Part shown: piece after piece, positions 8,697 to 18,955 of the stretch | How positions within the stretch are numbered: position 1 is the stretch's first letter | How the letters are laid out: each line of letters starts with the position of its first letter | From: an uncultured Eubacteriales bacterium | GTDB lineage: Bacteria; Bacillota; Clostridia; Saccharofermentanales; UBA5734 | Direction: 5' to 3' | NCBI GenBank assembly: GCA_903835065.1 | Contig: CAILLO010000016.1 | Span: 24,965 to 88,964, forward strand | DNA: 64,000 nt | Notes under the pieces: generated by a model | Told to the model about the DNA's origin: nothing | Databases searched by the model: none | The model's input: the letters and a program-made list of their open reading frames with translations, nothing else | Program-made: the position numbers and the translations under genes

Positions 8697-9920
8697 ATGA
8701 AGATCCTGCACACATCGGACTGGCACCTCGGCAGTTCCCTCTACGACCGCAAGCGCACCGACGAGCACGCGGCGTTCCTCGGCTGGCTGGTCGACCGGAT
8801 CGGCGAGCTGGACGTGGACGCGCTGCTGGTGGCCGGAGACGTCTTCGACAACACCTCGCCGAGCAACCGGGCACAGGAACAATACTATGGATTCCTGCAC
8901 GACGTCTCGCGGACGGGCTGCCGGCACGTGGTCGTCGTGGGCGGGAACCACGACTCGCCGTCGTTCCTGGATGCCCCGAAGTCGCTGCTGCGGGCGTTGA
9001 GCGTGCACGTGGTGGGGGAGAAGCGCGAGGACCCCGCGGAGGAGATCGTGGCCCTGAAGGACCGCCAGGGGCGCCTCGAGGCGGTCGCGTGCGCCGTGCC
9101 CTACCTGCGGGACCGGGACCTCCGGACCGTCGAGGCGGGCGAGACGCAGGAGGACCGTTCGCGCAAGCTCGTCGAAGGTTTGCGGGCGCACTACGCCGCC
9201 GTGTGCGAGACCGCCGAGCGGATCCGATCGGGCGCGGACGTGCCGCTGATCGCGATGGGGCACCTGTTCGCGACCGGCGGGCGGACCGTTGACGGGGACG
9301 GGGTCAGGGAACTCTACGTGGGGTCGCTTGCGCGGATCGGCGCCGACTCGTTCCCGGCGGGGATCGACTACCTGGCGCTGGGGCATCTGCACGTGCCCCA
9401 GGTCGTGGGCGGCTCGGAGAGGCTGCGCTATTCCGGCTCGCCGATCCCGATGGGATACAGCGAATCGACCCAGGTGAAGAAGGTCGTGCTCGTGGAGTTC
9501 GTCGGGCGGACGGCCCGGCCGACGGAGATCGACGTCCCGTGCTTCCAGCCGCTCGTGCGCGTGTCCGGCGGGCTGGACCGGATCCTGGAGCGGATCGCGG
9601 AACTGAAGAAGGCGGACAGCGACGCCTGGCTCGAGGTCGAATATACCGGCGAAGAATTCGTCGGAAATCTGCAGGAACGGGTGACCGAGGCGCTGGAGGG
9701 TGGCCGGATGGAATGCCGTCGGGTCCGGAACCGGCGGATTTCAGAGCAGGCGTTGCGGGCGGTCGACGAGAGCGAGACACTGGACGACCTGGACCTGGAC
9801 GACGTGTTCGCGAGGTGCCTCGACAAGCACGCGGTGCCGCCCGACTTGCGGCCGGGGCTGGTGCTGTCCTACCGGGAGATCGTCCAGGGCATGCTCGAAG
9901 CGGACGCGAAGGCGGAGTGA
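8697..9920 (+). CDS. sbcD: Exonuclease SbcCD, D subunit (metallophosphoesterase)
   Basis: MKILHTSDWHLGSSLYDRKR; VAGDVFDN; GNHDSPSFL; directly followed by sbcC. Confidence 0.95.
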   Translation: MKILHTSDWHLGSSLYDRKRTDEHAAFLGWLVDRIGELDVDALLVAGDVFDNTSPSNRAQEQYYGFLHDVSRTGCRHVVVVGGNHDSPSFLDAPKSLLRALSVHVVGEKREDPAEEIVALKDRQGRLEAVACAVPYLRDRDLRTVEAGETQEDRSRKLVEGLRAHYAAVCETAERIRSGADVPLIAMGHLFATGGRTVDGDGVRELYVGSLARIGADSFPAGIDYLALGHLHVPQVVGGSERLRYSGSPIPMGYSESTQVKKVVLVEFVGRTARPTEIDVPCFQPLVRVSGGLDRILERIAELKKADSDAWLEVEYTGEEFVGNLQERVTEALEGGRMECRRVRNRRISEQALRAVDESETLDDLDLDDVFARCLDKHAVPPDLRPGLVLSYREIVQGMLEADAKAE

Positions 9921-9931
9921 GGGGGCGCGGC

Positions 9932-12900
9932 ATGAAGATTCTCGAGCTCCGGTTCCAGAACCTCAATTCCCTCTACGGCGAGTGGAGGATCGACTTCACG
10001 GCGCCCGAATTCGAGAGCGACGGCATCTTCGCGATCACGGGGCCGACCGGATCCGGCAAGTCGACGATCATGGACGCGATCTGCCTCGCGCTGTATGGGA
10101 GGACGCCGCGTCTCGGCCTGATCTCCGCGAGCGAGAACGGGATCATGTCCCGGAAGACCGGCGAATGCTTCGCGGAGGTGGTCTTCGCGTCGCAGGCGGG
10201 GCGGTTCCGCTGCCGCTGGAGCCAGCACCGCGCGCGCAACCGGCCCGACGGCAAGCTGGCCCAGGCGGAGCACGAGATCTCGGATGCCGTGTCGGGCGGA
10301 ATTCTCGAGTCGAAGCTGAAGGATACGCGGGACGCGATCGAGGAGAGAACGGGCATGGACTTCGACCGCTTCACGCGCTCGATCCTGCTCGCCCAGGGCG
10401 GATTCTCGGCCTTCCTTGCTGCGAAGCCCGACGAGCGCGCGCCCGTGCTCGAGCAACTGACCGGCACGGAGGTGTACAGCGAGATCTCGAGGCTCGTGCA
10501 CGAGCGGCACAGGACCGAGACGGAAGCGCTGGAACGGCTCGAGAGGGAGGTCGCCGGGATCGAGGTGCTGACCCCCGAAGCGGTCGCGGCGCTGCAGGAG
10601 GACCTGTCACGGCTCGAGGCGGCGGAGAAGGTGGAGACGGAGTGCGCGGCCCGTCTGCGGGATGCGGTCCTCTGGCTGGAGGGCCTGGCTTCGCTGCGCT
10701 CGGGTCTCGAACGGGTGGCCGCGGAGGCGTCGACGCTGGAACGGGAGGTCGTGGCGTTCCAACCCGAACGCGAACGGCTCGATCGGGGAAGGAAGGCGGC
10801 GGAGCTCGAAGGCGCGCACGCCGCGCTGACGGCCCTGCGGCTGCAGCGGAAGGCGGACCGGGAGGCGCTGCCGGGGCTCGAGGCGGAGCGGAAGGCGGCG
10901 GAGGTCGCGCAGGAGACCTGCCGGTCGGAGCAGGAACTGGCGCAAGCCGCGCTCCAGCGGGCGAAGGACGAGACCGCTCGGGTGGCGCCGCTGCTGGTGC
11001 GCGTGCGCGCCCTCGACCTGCAGGTCGAGGCGCAGGCGAAGGCGGTAGCGGGGCTGCACGAATCGCTCGAGAATGAGCGGCGGCTGGCTCGGGAGAACCA
11101 GAACCTGCTGGACGGGGCGACGAAGGACGTGCAGGCGTCGCAGGACGTCCTGGCCGGAATCGACGCGTTCCTTGCGAAGCACGCCGGCGACGAGGTTCTG
11201 GCGGGGCGCTTCGAGACCCTCGGGGATCGGCTGGAGGCGTTGAAGGCCGATTCCGCGTCGGCGGCGGCCAGGACGGCGGAACGGGACAAGGCGCTCGCGC
11301 GCCTCGCGACGTGCGATGCTGACGACAGGCGGCTGCAGGGAGTCCTCGAGATTTTGACGACGAGTCACGCGGCGCAGGTCGCGGCGGTCGAGGCGAAGCG
11401 CGCCGAACGGGTGACGCTGCTCGACGGGCGGGCGCTTCGCGAATTCCGGGCGGAGCGGGATGCCGCCCTTCGGGAACTTGCGCTCGTGAACCGGATCGAG
11501 AGCCTGGAGGCGCAGCGGAAGACACTCGAAGACGGGAAGCCGTGCCCGCTGTGCGGGGCGACCGAGCACCCCTATGCGGCGGGGAACCGGCCCGAGTCGA
11601 GCGGAGTCGAGGCGCGGATCGCGGCGCTTGCGTCGCGGATCCACGCCGCGGAGAACCTGGAGATCGAAATCGGGACGCTCGAGGAAGGTGCGAAGCAGGC
11701 GGAATCCGAAGCGCGCAAGGCCGAGGACGACCGGAAGCGTGCCTCCTTCGAACGGACGGCCGCCGCGTCCGAAGCGGAGCGGCTGGCGCGGGAGATCGCG
11801 GGGCTCGAAGGACAGGTGGCGGAACGTCGGTCGGACTTGCTGTCGGTACTGCGGCCGCTCGGCTACGAGGAGTCGGACCTCGGGTCGCCGGACGCGCTGC
11901 GCGAACGGCTGACGGAGCGCGTCGGCCGGTGGACGGTGCAGTCGGGCCTCAGGGCTAGGGAAGCGCAACGTCTCCAGGAGCGGCAGAGCAAGGCCGCGGA
12001 GATGTCGGCCGTGCAGCGGACGCTGGAGGCTCCTCTAGCGACGAGGAACGCGGATGCGGCGGCAGCGGAACAGGTGGAGAAGGGCCTGCGCTCCGAGCGG
12101 CGCGACGCGTTCGGAGAGCGGAGGGTCGACGACGAGGAACAGGCGCTCTCCAAGGCCGTCGTCGGGTGCGAGACGGCGGAGGCCTTTGCGCGGAAGCGGC
12201 TGGGGGAAGCGGAAGCGGCGGTCCGGATCCTGGCGACGAAGATCGGGACGCTGCAGGAAGGCCTCGCGCAGCGAGAACCTTCATGGACAGCGGCCGAACG
12301 GGAGTTCACCGAGCGGGCGGCCGCGTCGGGATTCGCCGGCGAACCGGCGTTCCTCGCGGCGAGCCTGCCGGTCGAGGAGCGACGATCGCTGGAGGTCCGG
12401 TCGACGGACCTCGGCGAGCGCGCGTCGGGCATTTCGTCCCGCCGGAAGGACCTCGAGGAGCGGCTTCTGTGCGAAGAGGCCCGCGCGGTCACGGACGAGG
12501 ACGTCGACGTCCTGCGGGCGGAATTCTCCGAACGGGAGACGATGGTGAGGCGGATGGCCCAGGACATGGGCGGCGTGCGGCAGAAGCTGGCCGAGAACGA
12601 GAAGGCCGGCGAGCGGGTGCGTACCAGGATGGAACGAATCGGAGCCGCGAGGCTCGAAGTGGGGCGTTGGGCGAACCTGCGCGAACTGATCGGGTCGGCG
12701 GACGGAAAAAAGTACCGGAACTTCGCCCAGGGCATCACGTTCGAGATGATGGTGGGGCACGCCAACCGGCAACTGCAGAAGCTGACCGACCGCTACCTGC
12801 TGGCCTGCGCGGATGACCTGCCGCTGGAACTCGAGGTGATCGACAACTACCAGGGTGGCGAGCGGCGCTCGACCAAGAACCTGTCGGGCGGCGAGAGCTT

Positions 12901-13183
12901 CCTCGTGAGCCTGGCGCTCGCGCTGGGGCTGTCGAAGATGGCCAGCCGCAAGGTGCGCGTCGATTCGCTGTTCCTGGACGAAGGGTTCGGCACGTTGGAC
13001 GAGCAGGCGCTGGAGACGGCGCTCGAGACGCTGGCGGGCCTGCACCAGGACGGCAAGCTGATCGGCGTGATCTCGCACGTCTCGGCGCTGAAGGAGCGGA
13101 TCGCGACGAGGATCGCGATCGTGCCGAAGTCGGGCGGGAGGAGCACCGTGCAGGGGCCTGGCGTGGAAGCGGTCGGGACCTGA
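9932..13183 (+). CDS. sbcC: Exonuclease SbcCD, C subunit (SMC-like ATPase)
   Basis: MKILELRFQNLNSLYGEWRIDF; GPTGSGKST Walker A; CPLCGATEHP zinc-hook; LSGGESFLVSLALALGLS; LFLDEGFGTLD. Confidence 0.95.
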   Translation: MKILELRFQNLNSLYGEWRIDFTAPEFESDGIFAITGPTGSGKSTIMDAICLALYGRTPRLGLISASENGIMSRKTGECFAEVVFASQAGRFRCRWSQHRARNRPDGKLAQAEHEISDAVSGGILESKLKDTRDAIEERTGMDFDRFTRSILLAQGGFSAFLAAKPDERAPVLEQLTGTEVYSEISRLVHERHRTETEALERLEREVAGIEVLTPEAVAALQEDLSRLEAAEKVETECAARLRDAVLWLEGLASLRSGLERVAAEASTLEREVVAFQPERERLDRGRKAAELEGAHAALTALRLQRKADREALPGLEAERKAAEVAQETCRSEQELAQAALQRAKDETARVAPLLVRVRALDLQVEAQAKAVAGLHESLENERRLARENQNLLDGATKDVQASQDVLAGIDAFLAKHAGDEVLAGRFETLGDRLEALKADSASAAARTAERDKALARLATCDADDRRLQGVLEILTTSHAAQVAAVEAKRAERVTLLDGRALREFRAERDAALRELALVNRIESLEAQRKTLEDGKPCPLCGATEHPYAAGNRPESSGVEARIAALASRIHAAENLEIEIGTLEEGAKQAESEARKAEDDRKRASFERTAAASEAERLAREIAGLEGQVAERRSDLLSVLRPLGYEESDLGSPDALRERLTERVGRWTVQSGLRAREAQRLQERQSKAAEMSAVQRTLEAPLATRNADAAAAEQVEKGLRSERRDAFGERRVDDEEQALSKAVVGCETAEAFARKRLGEAEAAVRILATKIGTLQEGLAQREPSWTAAEREFTERAAASGFAGEPAFLAASLPVEERRSLEVRSTDLGERASGISSRRKDLEERLLCEEARAVTDEDVDVLRAEFSERETMVRRMAQDMGGVRQKLAENEKAGERVRTRMERIGAARLEVGRWANLRELIGSADGKKYRNFAQGITFEMMVGHANRQLQKLTDRYLLACADDLPLELEVIDNYQGGERRSTKNLSGGESFLVSLALALGLSKMASRKVRVDSLFLDEGFGTLDEQALETALETLAGLHQDGKLIGVISHVSALKERIATRIAIVPKSGGRSTVQGPGVEAVGT

Positions 13184-13187
13184 ACGG

Positions 13188-13225
13188 CGAGAGACCCCCG
13201 GACGGCGTCCGGGGGCCTCTCTTCA
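13188..13225 (+). terminator. Rho-independent-like hairpin after sbcC
   Basis: gagacccccggac-ggc-gtccgggggcctctctt inverted repeat. Confidence 0.6.
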
Positions 13226-13327
13226 ATGGAGCGGAACCCCGTCGCACCCCCTTGGCAGAAGCGCACTTTTCGATTACTCCGGGGGAGATATCTTGATTAT
13301 CAAACGAATCCCCTCGGAGGTGCGCGC

Positions 13328-14965
13328 ATGAAGTTCCACGGGAATCTCGCGATCACGGCCTGCATCCTGGTCGTCTCCCTCGTCCTGAGCCTCTTCGTCC
13401 TCTATACGCCGGTCGTGCCGTACGATCCGACCGCCTCCGGATTCAGCGCCGTCCGGGCCGCGACGACGATCGGCATCCTCGCGCAGGCACCGCATTCCGT
13501 GGTAGACCGCACCGCGCACGAGGCCGTCCGTCAGTATATCGAGGGACGGCTGACCTCGACGGTCGGCGCCGCGAACGTCACGGAGCAGGACTACACGGTC
13601 GAGGACCCGGACTTCGGGACCCTTCCGATCCGCAACCTCCTCGCGAAGATTCCCGGCGATTCGGACACGGCGATCCTGCTCGTGGCCCACTACGATTCGC
13701 GCGGCTACATCGGGCGCTCCGCGGAGCTCGGCCAGTCCTACGGGGCGGCCGACGACGGGTACGGCGTCGCGACGCTTCTGGAAATCGCCCGCCTCTACCA
13801 CGGCCAATCGATGAAGAACTCGATCTACCTGCTCTTCACGGACGGCGAGGAGCCCGGACTCTACGGGGCCGAGAAGGCCGCGGGGGAAAGCTGGCTCGCG
13901 AAGGTCGGCCTCGTCGTCAACGTCGAAGCGCGCGGAAATTCGGGCGCGGCCTACATGTTCGAGACCGGGAAGAAGAACGAGCGGGCCATCGACTTCTACG
14001 CCCACGCCGGCCTCCCCGTCTCCTACAACCTCGCGACGGCCGTCTACTCGGTCATGCCCAACAGCACCGACTTCACCGAGTTCGTGCAGGCGCGCAAGCA
14101 GGGCCTCAACTTCGCGGTCCTGGGCGGCCTGAAGGACTACCACTCCCCGGCCGACAGCTTCGCGAACATCAGCCAGACCAGCCTCCAGCACTACGGCGCC
14201 CAGATCGTCCCCCTGGTCGAGGAGTTCGTGTCGAACGCGAAATATTCCGACCCCGCCTACTTCACCGGTGTCCAGGACCAGGTCTTCTTCACGCTGTTCG
14301 CGGGTGTCTTCGTGCACTACCCGGCCTCGACGGCCGTCGCGATGAACCTCGCCGCGCTGGCGCTGCTGATCGGTCTGATCGTCCTGCTCGCCCTGCGGAA
14401 GAGCCTTCGCCTCGGGAGCTACGGCCGCCAGTTGCAGCGCGCGTTCGTGTCGCTGATCGCCGCCGCGGTCGTGGGATATGTCGTCAGCGTGGCGACCGCC
14501 TTCCTCGGCAAGGTGCCGTGGAAGGTCACGTACGTGCGCATGCCGGGCACGGAGATTCCGACGCTGCTGGCCATGCTGGCCGTGGTCGCCGCACTGGGCT
14601 TCTGGATGAGCCGCAAGCTCCCGAAGGCCGAGGACCGGCGCGCGTTCCTGCTCGCGGGCGTCACGATCGACCTGCTGCTCTCCACGCTGACGGGCTTCGT
14701 GCTCAGTGGCGCGTCGTTCGTGTTCTTCGTACCGGCGGCGGTCGGGCTCGCGACCGTCTTCCTGGCCGAATTCCTCAAGGGCCCGGTCTGGCGGCACGTC
14801 CTGCTCGGGCAGAATCTGCTGTGGAATCTGCTCCTGCTCGTGCCGAGCCTGTATTCGCTCTTCATCGCGCTGACCGTGGGCGGCCTGCTCGCGCTGCTGC
14901 TCATCCTGATGCTGTACGCGATCGTGATGGTGCCGTCCTTCCTGCTGGAGGCGCAACGGGAATAG
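13328..14965 (+). CDS. M28-family aminopeptidase with multi-TM C-terminal domain
   Basis: LLVAHYDSRG, YGAADDGYGVATLLEIAR, FTDGEEPGLYGA motifs, then repeated hydrophobic segments; SD ggaggtg upstream of ATG. Confidence 0.88.
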   Translation: MKFHGNLAITACILVVSLVLSLFVLYTPVVPYDPTASGFSAVRAATTIGILAQAPHSVVDRTAHEAVRQYIEGRLTSTVGAANVTEQDYTVEDPDFGTLPIRNLLAKIPGDSDTAILLVAHYDSRGYIGRSAELGQSYGAADDGYGVATLLEIARLYHGQSMKNSIYLLFTDGEEPGLYGAEKAAGESWLAKVGLVVNVEARGNSGAAYMFETGKKNERAIDFYAHAGLPVSYNLATAVYSVMPNSTDFTEFVQARKQGLNFAVLGGLKDYHSPADSFANISQTSLQHYGAQIVPLVEEFVSNAKYSDPAYFTGVQDQVFFTLFAGVFVHYPASTAVAMNLAALALLIGLIVLLALRKSLRLGSYGRQLQRAFVSLIAAAVVGYVVSVATAFLGKVPWKVTYVRMPGTEIPTLLAMLAVVAALGFWMSRKLPKAEDRRAFLLAGVTIDLLLSTLTGFVLSGASFVFFVPAAVGLATVFLAEFLKGPVWRHVLLGQNLLWNLLLLVPSLYSLFIALTVGGLLALLLILMLYAIVMVPSFLLEAQRE

Positions 14966-15056
14966 AACTACCGCCGCGGCCCGCGAAGGCATATAATCGC
15001 GGGACCGAGGTACACATCCGAGAACCACGTCCGCGACACACAGAGGAGGCGCAGCC

Positions 15057-15740
15057 ATGTGCTTTTCCGCGTTGTCCAGCTTCATCGGGGGAGGCGTCCT
15101 GACCGCGATCGGAACCGGGACGATTCTCCAGAACAAGGAGCCCGACCGGCGGCTCTTCGCCGCGATTCCGTTCGTCTTCGGCGTCCAGCAGCTCTCGGAG
15201 GGCGTCGTCTGGCTGACGCTGCCGGCGTCGGGGCACGAAGCCGTGCTGCACGTCGCGCGGACGGTCTTCCTGATCGCCGCCGGGATCGTCTGGCCGACGG
15301 TGGTCCCGCTGTCGATGCTGCTCATGGAGAAGGTGCGCATACGGCGGACCGCCCTGTGGGCGATGCTCGCCGTGGGCGTCGCGACGTCCCTCGCGCATTT
15401 CGTCGGCATGCTGACCTTCACGGTGCATTCGGAGATCCTCGGCTTCCACATCCGCTATTCGCTCGATTCCCCCGTGCCCTGGGCCCTGGCTTCCATGATC
15501 GGGTACCTCGTCGCGACGCTCGTGCCGCTCTACGTGTCGAGCCACCGGCGGATGATCTGGTTCGCGGTCATCGTGACCGTCGCCTACGCCGTGACGCAGA
15601 TTTTCTACCAGGAGTTCCTCGTGTCGGTCTGGTGCTTCTTCGCGGCCCTCGCGAGCGCCTCGATCTGGTGGATCCAGCGCGTGCCGGGCCCGATTGCGGA
15701 AGTTGCCGCGCCCGTCGGATTGCTGGAACCGGAGGTCTGA
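15057..15740 (+). CDS. Multi-TM membrane protein beginning MCFSA (DUF6629-like)
   Basis: MCFSALSSFIGGGVLTAIGT... with repeated hydrophobic segments; family name from memory, not searched. Confidence 0.6.
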   Translation: MCFSALSSFIGGGVLTAIGTGTILQNKEPDRRLFAAIPFVFGVQQLSEGVVWLTLPASGHEAVLHVARTVFLIAAGIVWPTVVPLSMLLMEKVRIRRTALWAMLAVGVATSLAHFVGMLTFTVHSEILGFHIRYSLDSPVPWALASMIGYLVATLVPLYVSSHRRMIWFAVIVTVAYAVTQIFYQEFLVSVWCFFAALASASIWWIQRVPGPIAEVAAPVGLLEPEV

Positions 15741-15768
15741 CCGCAAGCTGGCCACTCGCGTCTCCAGG

Positions 15769-16638
15769 TTGAACCGAAGCCTCTCGCTGGTCTTCATCGG
15801 TTTCGTCTACCTGCTGGCCGCCGCGCTGGGCGGCGCCGTCTACGCGCACTGGGGCGGCTCGCCCTGGCTGCGCCTGCTGGTGGCGGACGTCGCGGCGACG
15901 CTCTTCATCTGGCTGTGCAGCCTGCTGGTCGACAACGCGTCCGTGTACGACCCCTACTGGAGCGTGCAACCCATCGCGATCCTCGACCTCTGGGTCCTCG
16001 GCACCGGGCGCTTCGACACCTCGTCGCTGCTGCTCTGCCTCGTCGTGAACCTCTGGGGCCTTCGCCTGACGTACAACTGGGCGACGACCTTCCGGGGCAT
16101 CCTCGTCCAGGATTGGCGCTACGACGCGATCCGCGAGCGGACCGGCGCGTTCTACCCCCTCGCGAACCTTTTCGGCATCCAGCTCATGCCGACGCTCGTC
16201 GTCTACGCCTGCGTCCTGCCCGCCGTGATGTTCCTGTCGCAGGGCGGCCGGATCGGCCCGGTGGGCGCGCTGGGGCTCGCGGTCAGCATGGCCGGCTGGA
16301 CGCTCGAAGCGGTGGCCGACGCGCGGAGCCACGCGTTCCGCAGGGCGGCCGCCGACCGGTCGCGGCTGATCCGCAGCGGTCTGTGGCGGCGCTCGCGACA
16401 CCCGAACTACCTCGGAGAGATCCTGATGTGGTGGGGCGTCGACATCGTCTTCCTGTCGGCCTTCCCGAGCCAGTGGAAGCTGGGCTTCGGCGCGCTCGTG
16501 AACACGGCGCTGTTCCTGTTCATCAGCATCCCGATGGCCGAGAAGCGGCTTTCGACCTACAAGGCCGGCTACGAGGACTACTGCGCCGAGACGCCGAAAC
16601 TGCTGCCATTCCAGGTGGGGAAGAAGGACCGGGGCTGA
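15769..16638 (+). CDS. DUF1295 / steroid 5-alpha-reductase-like membrane protein (start uncertain)
   Basis: SRHPNYLGEILMWWGVD and KRLSTYKAGYEDYCAET motifs; ORF is open from 15694. Confidence 0.75.
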   Translation: MNRSLSLVFIGFVYLLAAALGGAVYAHWGGSPWLRLLVADVAATLFIWLCSLLVDNASVYDPYWSVQPIAILDLWVLGTGRFDTSSLLLCLVVNLWGLRLTYNWATTFRGILVQDWRYDAIRERTGAFYPLANLFGIQLMPTLVVYACVLPAVMFLSQGGRIGPVGALGLAVSMAGWTLEAVADARSHAFRRAAADRSRLIRSGLWRRSRHPNYLGEILMWWGVDIVFLSAFPSQWKLGFGALVNTALFLFISIPMAEKRLSTYKAGYEDYCAETPKLLPFQVGKKDRG

Positions 16639-16777
16639 TGCGGCCGGTCCGTGTTCGGTAACCTGCAGCGTGGACGGCGACGGCAGACGCCGTGCACAAT
16701 TGGATTGAGTCGACCGCTCCGGCGTCTCGGGTTCGAGCCGTCGGACGTAGGTTCCGGTCGACCGGAAGGAGTCCCGC

Positions 16778-17161
16778 ATGCGATCCTGTTCGAAGACGCC
16801 CTTGCTTCGCGCCGTGGCGCTGTTCCTGGTGGCGGTTTCCGTCCTGTCCTTCGCTTCCTTCGCGCTCGTGTCGGCCGCAGAGAACGAAAAGGACGACAAG
16901 GCGGACGTCACGGGCTCCGCGACGCAGGCGACCGCGACGCCGTCGCCGTCGCTGACGCCCGAACCGACGTCGACGCCCTACCCGACGCCGGAGAACTCCC
17001 TGACGCCATATCCCACGCAGGGCCCGACGTCGACGCCCGCCCCGACGGCTGCGCCGGTCGCGACCGCGTCGGGCTGGCCCGCTGCGAACTGGGTGGTCGT
17101 CGGGATCTATGGGCTGATCCTCGTCGGCTCGGTACCGTTGCTATTCCGGAAGAAAGCCTAG
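16778..17161 (+). CDS. Small secreted/anchored protein with Thr-Pro-rich linker and C-terminal TM
   Basis: Signal peptide-like N-terminus, TPSPSLTPEPTSTPYPTPENSLTPYPTQGPTSTPAPT, then hydrophobic segment and RKKA. Confidence 0.6.
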   Translation: MRSCSKTPLLRAVALFLVAVSVLSFASFALVSAAENEKDDKADVTGSATQATATPSPSLTPEPTSTPYPTPENSLTPYPTQGPTSTPAPTAAPVATASGWPAANWVVVGIYGLILVGSVPLLFRKKA

Positions 17162-17237
17162 AAGACCGGTTTCCGCCTTTGCACGATTCGTCGCGAACTC
17201 CGGGTGTACGCTGATCGTATCCACGGAGGTGATTCCC

Positions 17238-17400
17238 ATGTGCTTCGGAAGGCTCTTCTCCCTTCGACCCAGGTCCGCACGACGGCGAGGAGACGTACCA
17301 GGGATTCTCGGAACGGAACACGTCCTATTCCACGGTCGACGGAATGATGGGGGACGACGGCGAGGAAGACGGTTCCGGCACCGACGGGCCGGACAAGTGA
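17238..17400 (+). other. Candidate small acidic ORF with start one nucleotide out of frame
   Basis: SD ggaggtga followed by ATG 17238; the next frame (17239-17400) reads CASEGSSPFDPGPHDGEETYQGFSERNTSYSTVDGMMGDDGEEDGSGTDGPDK*. Confidence 0.35.
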
Positions 17401-17536
17401 GCCGGTACGGGAGGAGGGTGTCGACCTGAAGCGTTGCAGGAGACGTCACCGTTGCCTGTCGTTCCGTGTCCGCTAGGAATTCCCATGGGGAATGTCTATA
17501 ATCAGTGGGAGCATTTCGTTCCGTTGGGGGTTTCGC

Positions 17537-18955
17537 ATGGCGGACCAGGGTCTTGCACCTTCAACCCTCGAAAACCTGCATGACGCGTTCGTGTTGATAG
17601 ACCGGACGTGGCACTTCACCTGTGTGAACCAGGGCGCCTCCCGGATCTTCTCCCGCGAATCCTCCGAATACGTCGGCAAGCTCCTATGGGACGCGTTCCC
17701 GGTCCTGTCCGGGTCTCCGGAAGGGGAGGTCCTGCGTCGCACCATGGATCGCGGAGAATTCGCCCGACTGGAGATCCAGGGGACGGAGACGGGGCGCTGG
17801 TTCAACGTCTTCGTGGCGCCTTCCGCGGACGGGATCGCCGCCTATTGGCACGACGTCACGGAGTGGAAGGATAGCGGGATCCGCCTTCAGGAAGCGAAGC
17901 TCAGCGCCGAGCGCGAGGAACGGATCGCCTACCTCAGCTTCCATGACGTGCTGACCGGGCTCTACAACCGCCGCTACATGGAGGAGGAGATCCGGCGTCT
18001 CGACACGCCGCGCAACCTACCGATCTCGGTGATCGAGGGCGACGTCAACCGGCTGAAGCTGGTGAACGACGCGTTCGGGCACGAACGGGGCGACGAACTG
18101 CTGCGGATCGCCGCGGACACGCTGCGCGCGAGCTGCCGGCCGGAGGACCTGGTCGCCCGATGGGGCGGGGACGAGTTCATGGTGTTCCTGCCGCGGACCA
18201 GCCGGGAGGACGCCGAGAAGATCGTGGCACGGATCCGCGCGAACGCCGCTGTCCGGGAGGTCCAGTCGATTCCCGTCAGCATTTCGCTGGGTGTCGGCAC
18301 GAAGACGTCGTCGGACCAGACGATCCTGTCGGTCGTGATCGCCGCGGACGATGCGATGTACCAGGTCAAGTCGAAAGAGAGCGAGCGCAGCCGGCGCCAG
18401 ATGGTCGACACGATCGTCGGGATGTTCTACAGCAAGTACCCTTACGAGGAAAGCCACGCGAAACGGGTCGGTCAATTGTGCGAACGGACGGCGGAGGCGC
18501 TGGGATATGGGCCGGAGCGCGTGAAGAAGGTCGCCCTGGCCGGTCTGATGCACGATATCGGCAAGGTCGGCGTCGGCATCGAGATCATCGGCAAGCCCGG
18601 AGACCTGAACGAGGAGGAGTGGGTCAAGGTGCGGCGCCATTCCGAAATGGGGTATCGGATCGTCGGCTCGGCCGAGGAGATGATCGAGGTCGGCAACGCG
18701 ATCCTCGCGCACCATGAGCGGGTCGACGGCACGGGGTACCCGAGTGGGACCCGGCGGGAGGAGATCCCCGAGGCGGCGCGCATCATCGCGGTCGTCGACG
18801 GGTTCGCCACGATGACCGGGCCGAGCCCGTACCGCAGGCCGATGAAGAAGGAAGCGGCCGTGGCGGAGATCCGCCGCAACGAAGGAACGCAGTTCGACCG
18901 GGAGATCGCCGAAGTCTTCATCGAGAAAGTGCTGTGCAAGGAGGTCTCCGGATGA
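17537..18955 (+). CDS. PAS-GGDEF-HD-GYP cyclic-di-GMP signalling protein
   Basis: HDVLTGLYNRRYMEEE; RPEDLVARWGGDEF (I-site-like RxxD five residues before GGDEF); LMHDIGKVGV; HHERVDGTGYPSG. Confidence 0.92.
   Translation: MADQGLAPSTLENLHDAFVLIDRTWHFTCVNQGASRIFSRESSEYVGKLLWDAFPVLSGSPEGEVLRRTMDRGEFARLEIQGTETGRWFNVFVAPSADGIAAYWHDVTEWKDSGIRLQEAKLSAEREERIAYLSFHDVLTGLYNRRYMEEEIRRLDTPRNLPISVIEGDVNRLKLVNDAFGHERGDELLRIAADTLRASCRPEDLVARWGGDEFMVFLPRTSREDAEKIVARIRANAAVREVQSIPVSISLGVGTKTSSDQTILSVVIAADDAMYQVKSKESERSRRQMVDTIVGMFYSKYPYEESHAKRVGQLCERTAEALGYGPERVKKVALAGLMHDIGKVGVGIEIIGKPGDLNEEEWVKVRRHSEMGYRIVGSAEEMIEVGNAILAHHERVDGTGYPSGTRREEIPEAARIIAVVDGFATMTGPSPYRRPMKKEAAVAEIRRNEGTQFDREIAEVFIEKVLCKEVSG

Noticed and set aside
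13274-15451. 725-aa minus-strand ORF antisense to the M28 peptidase gene
   Set aside because: Same GC-rich shadow-ORF effect; plus strand has clear M28 motifs and SD site.
16690-16760. Possible tRNA-like T-arm (gggttcgagcc)
   Set aside because: No complementary T-stem, acceptor stem or anticodon arm could be formed around it.
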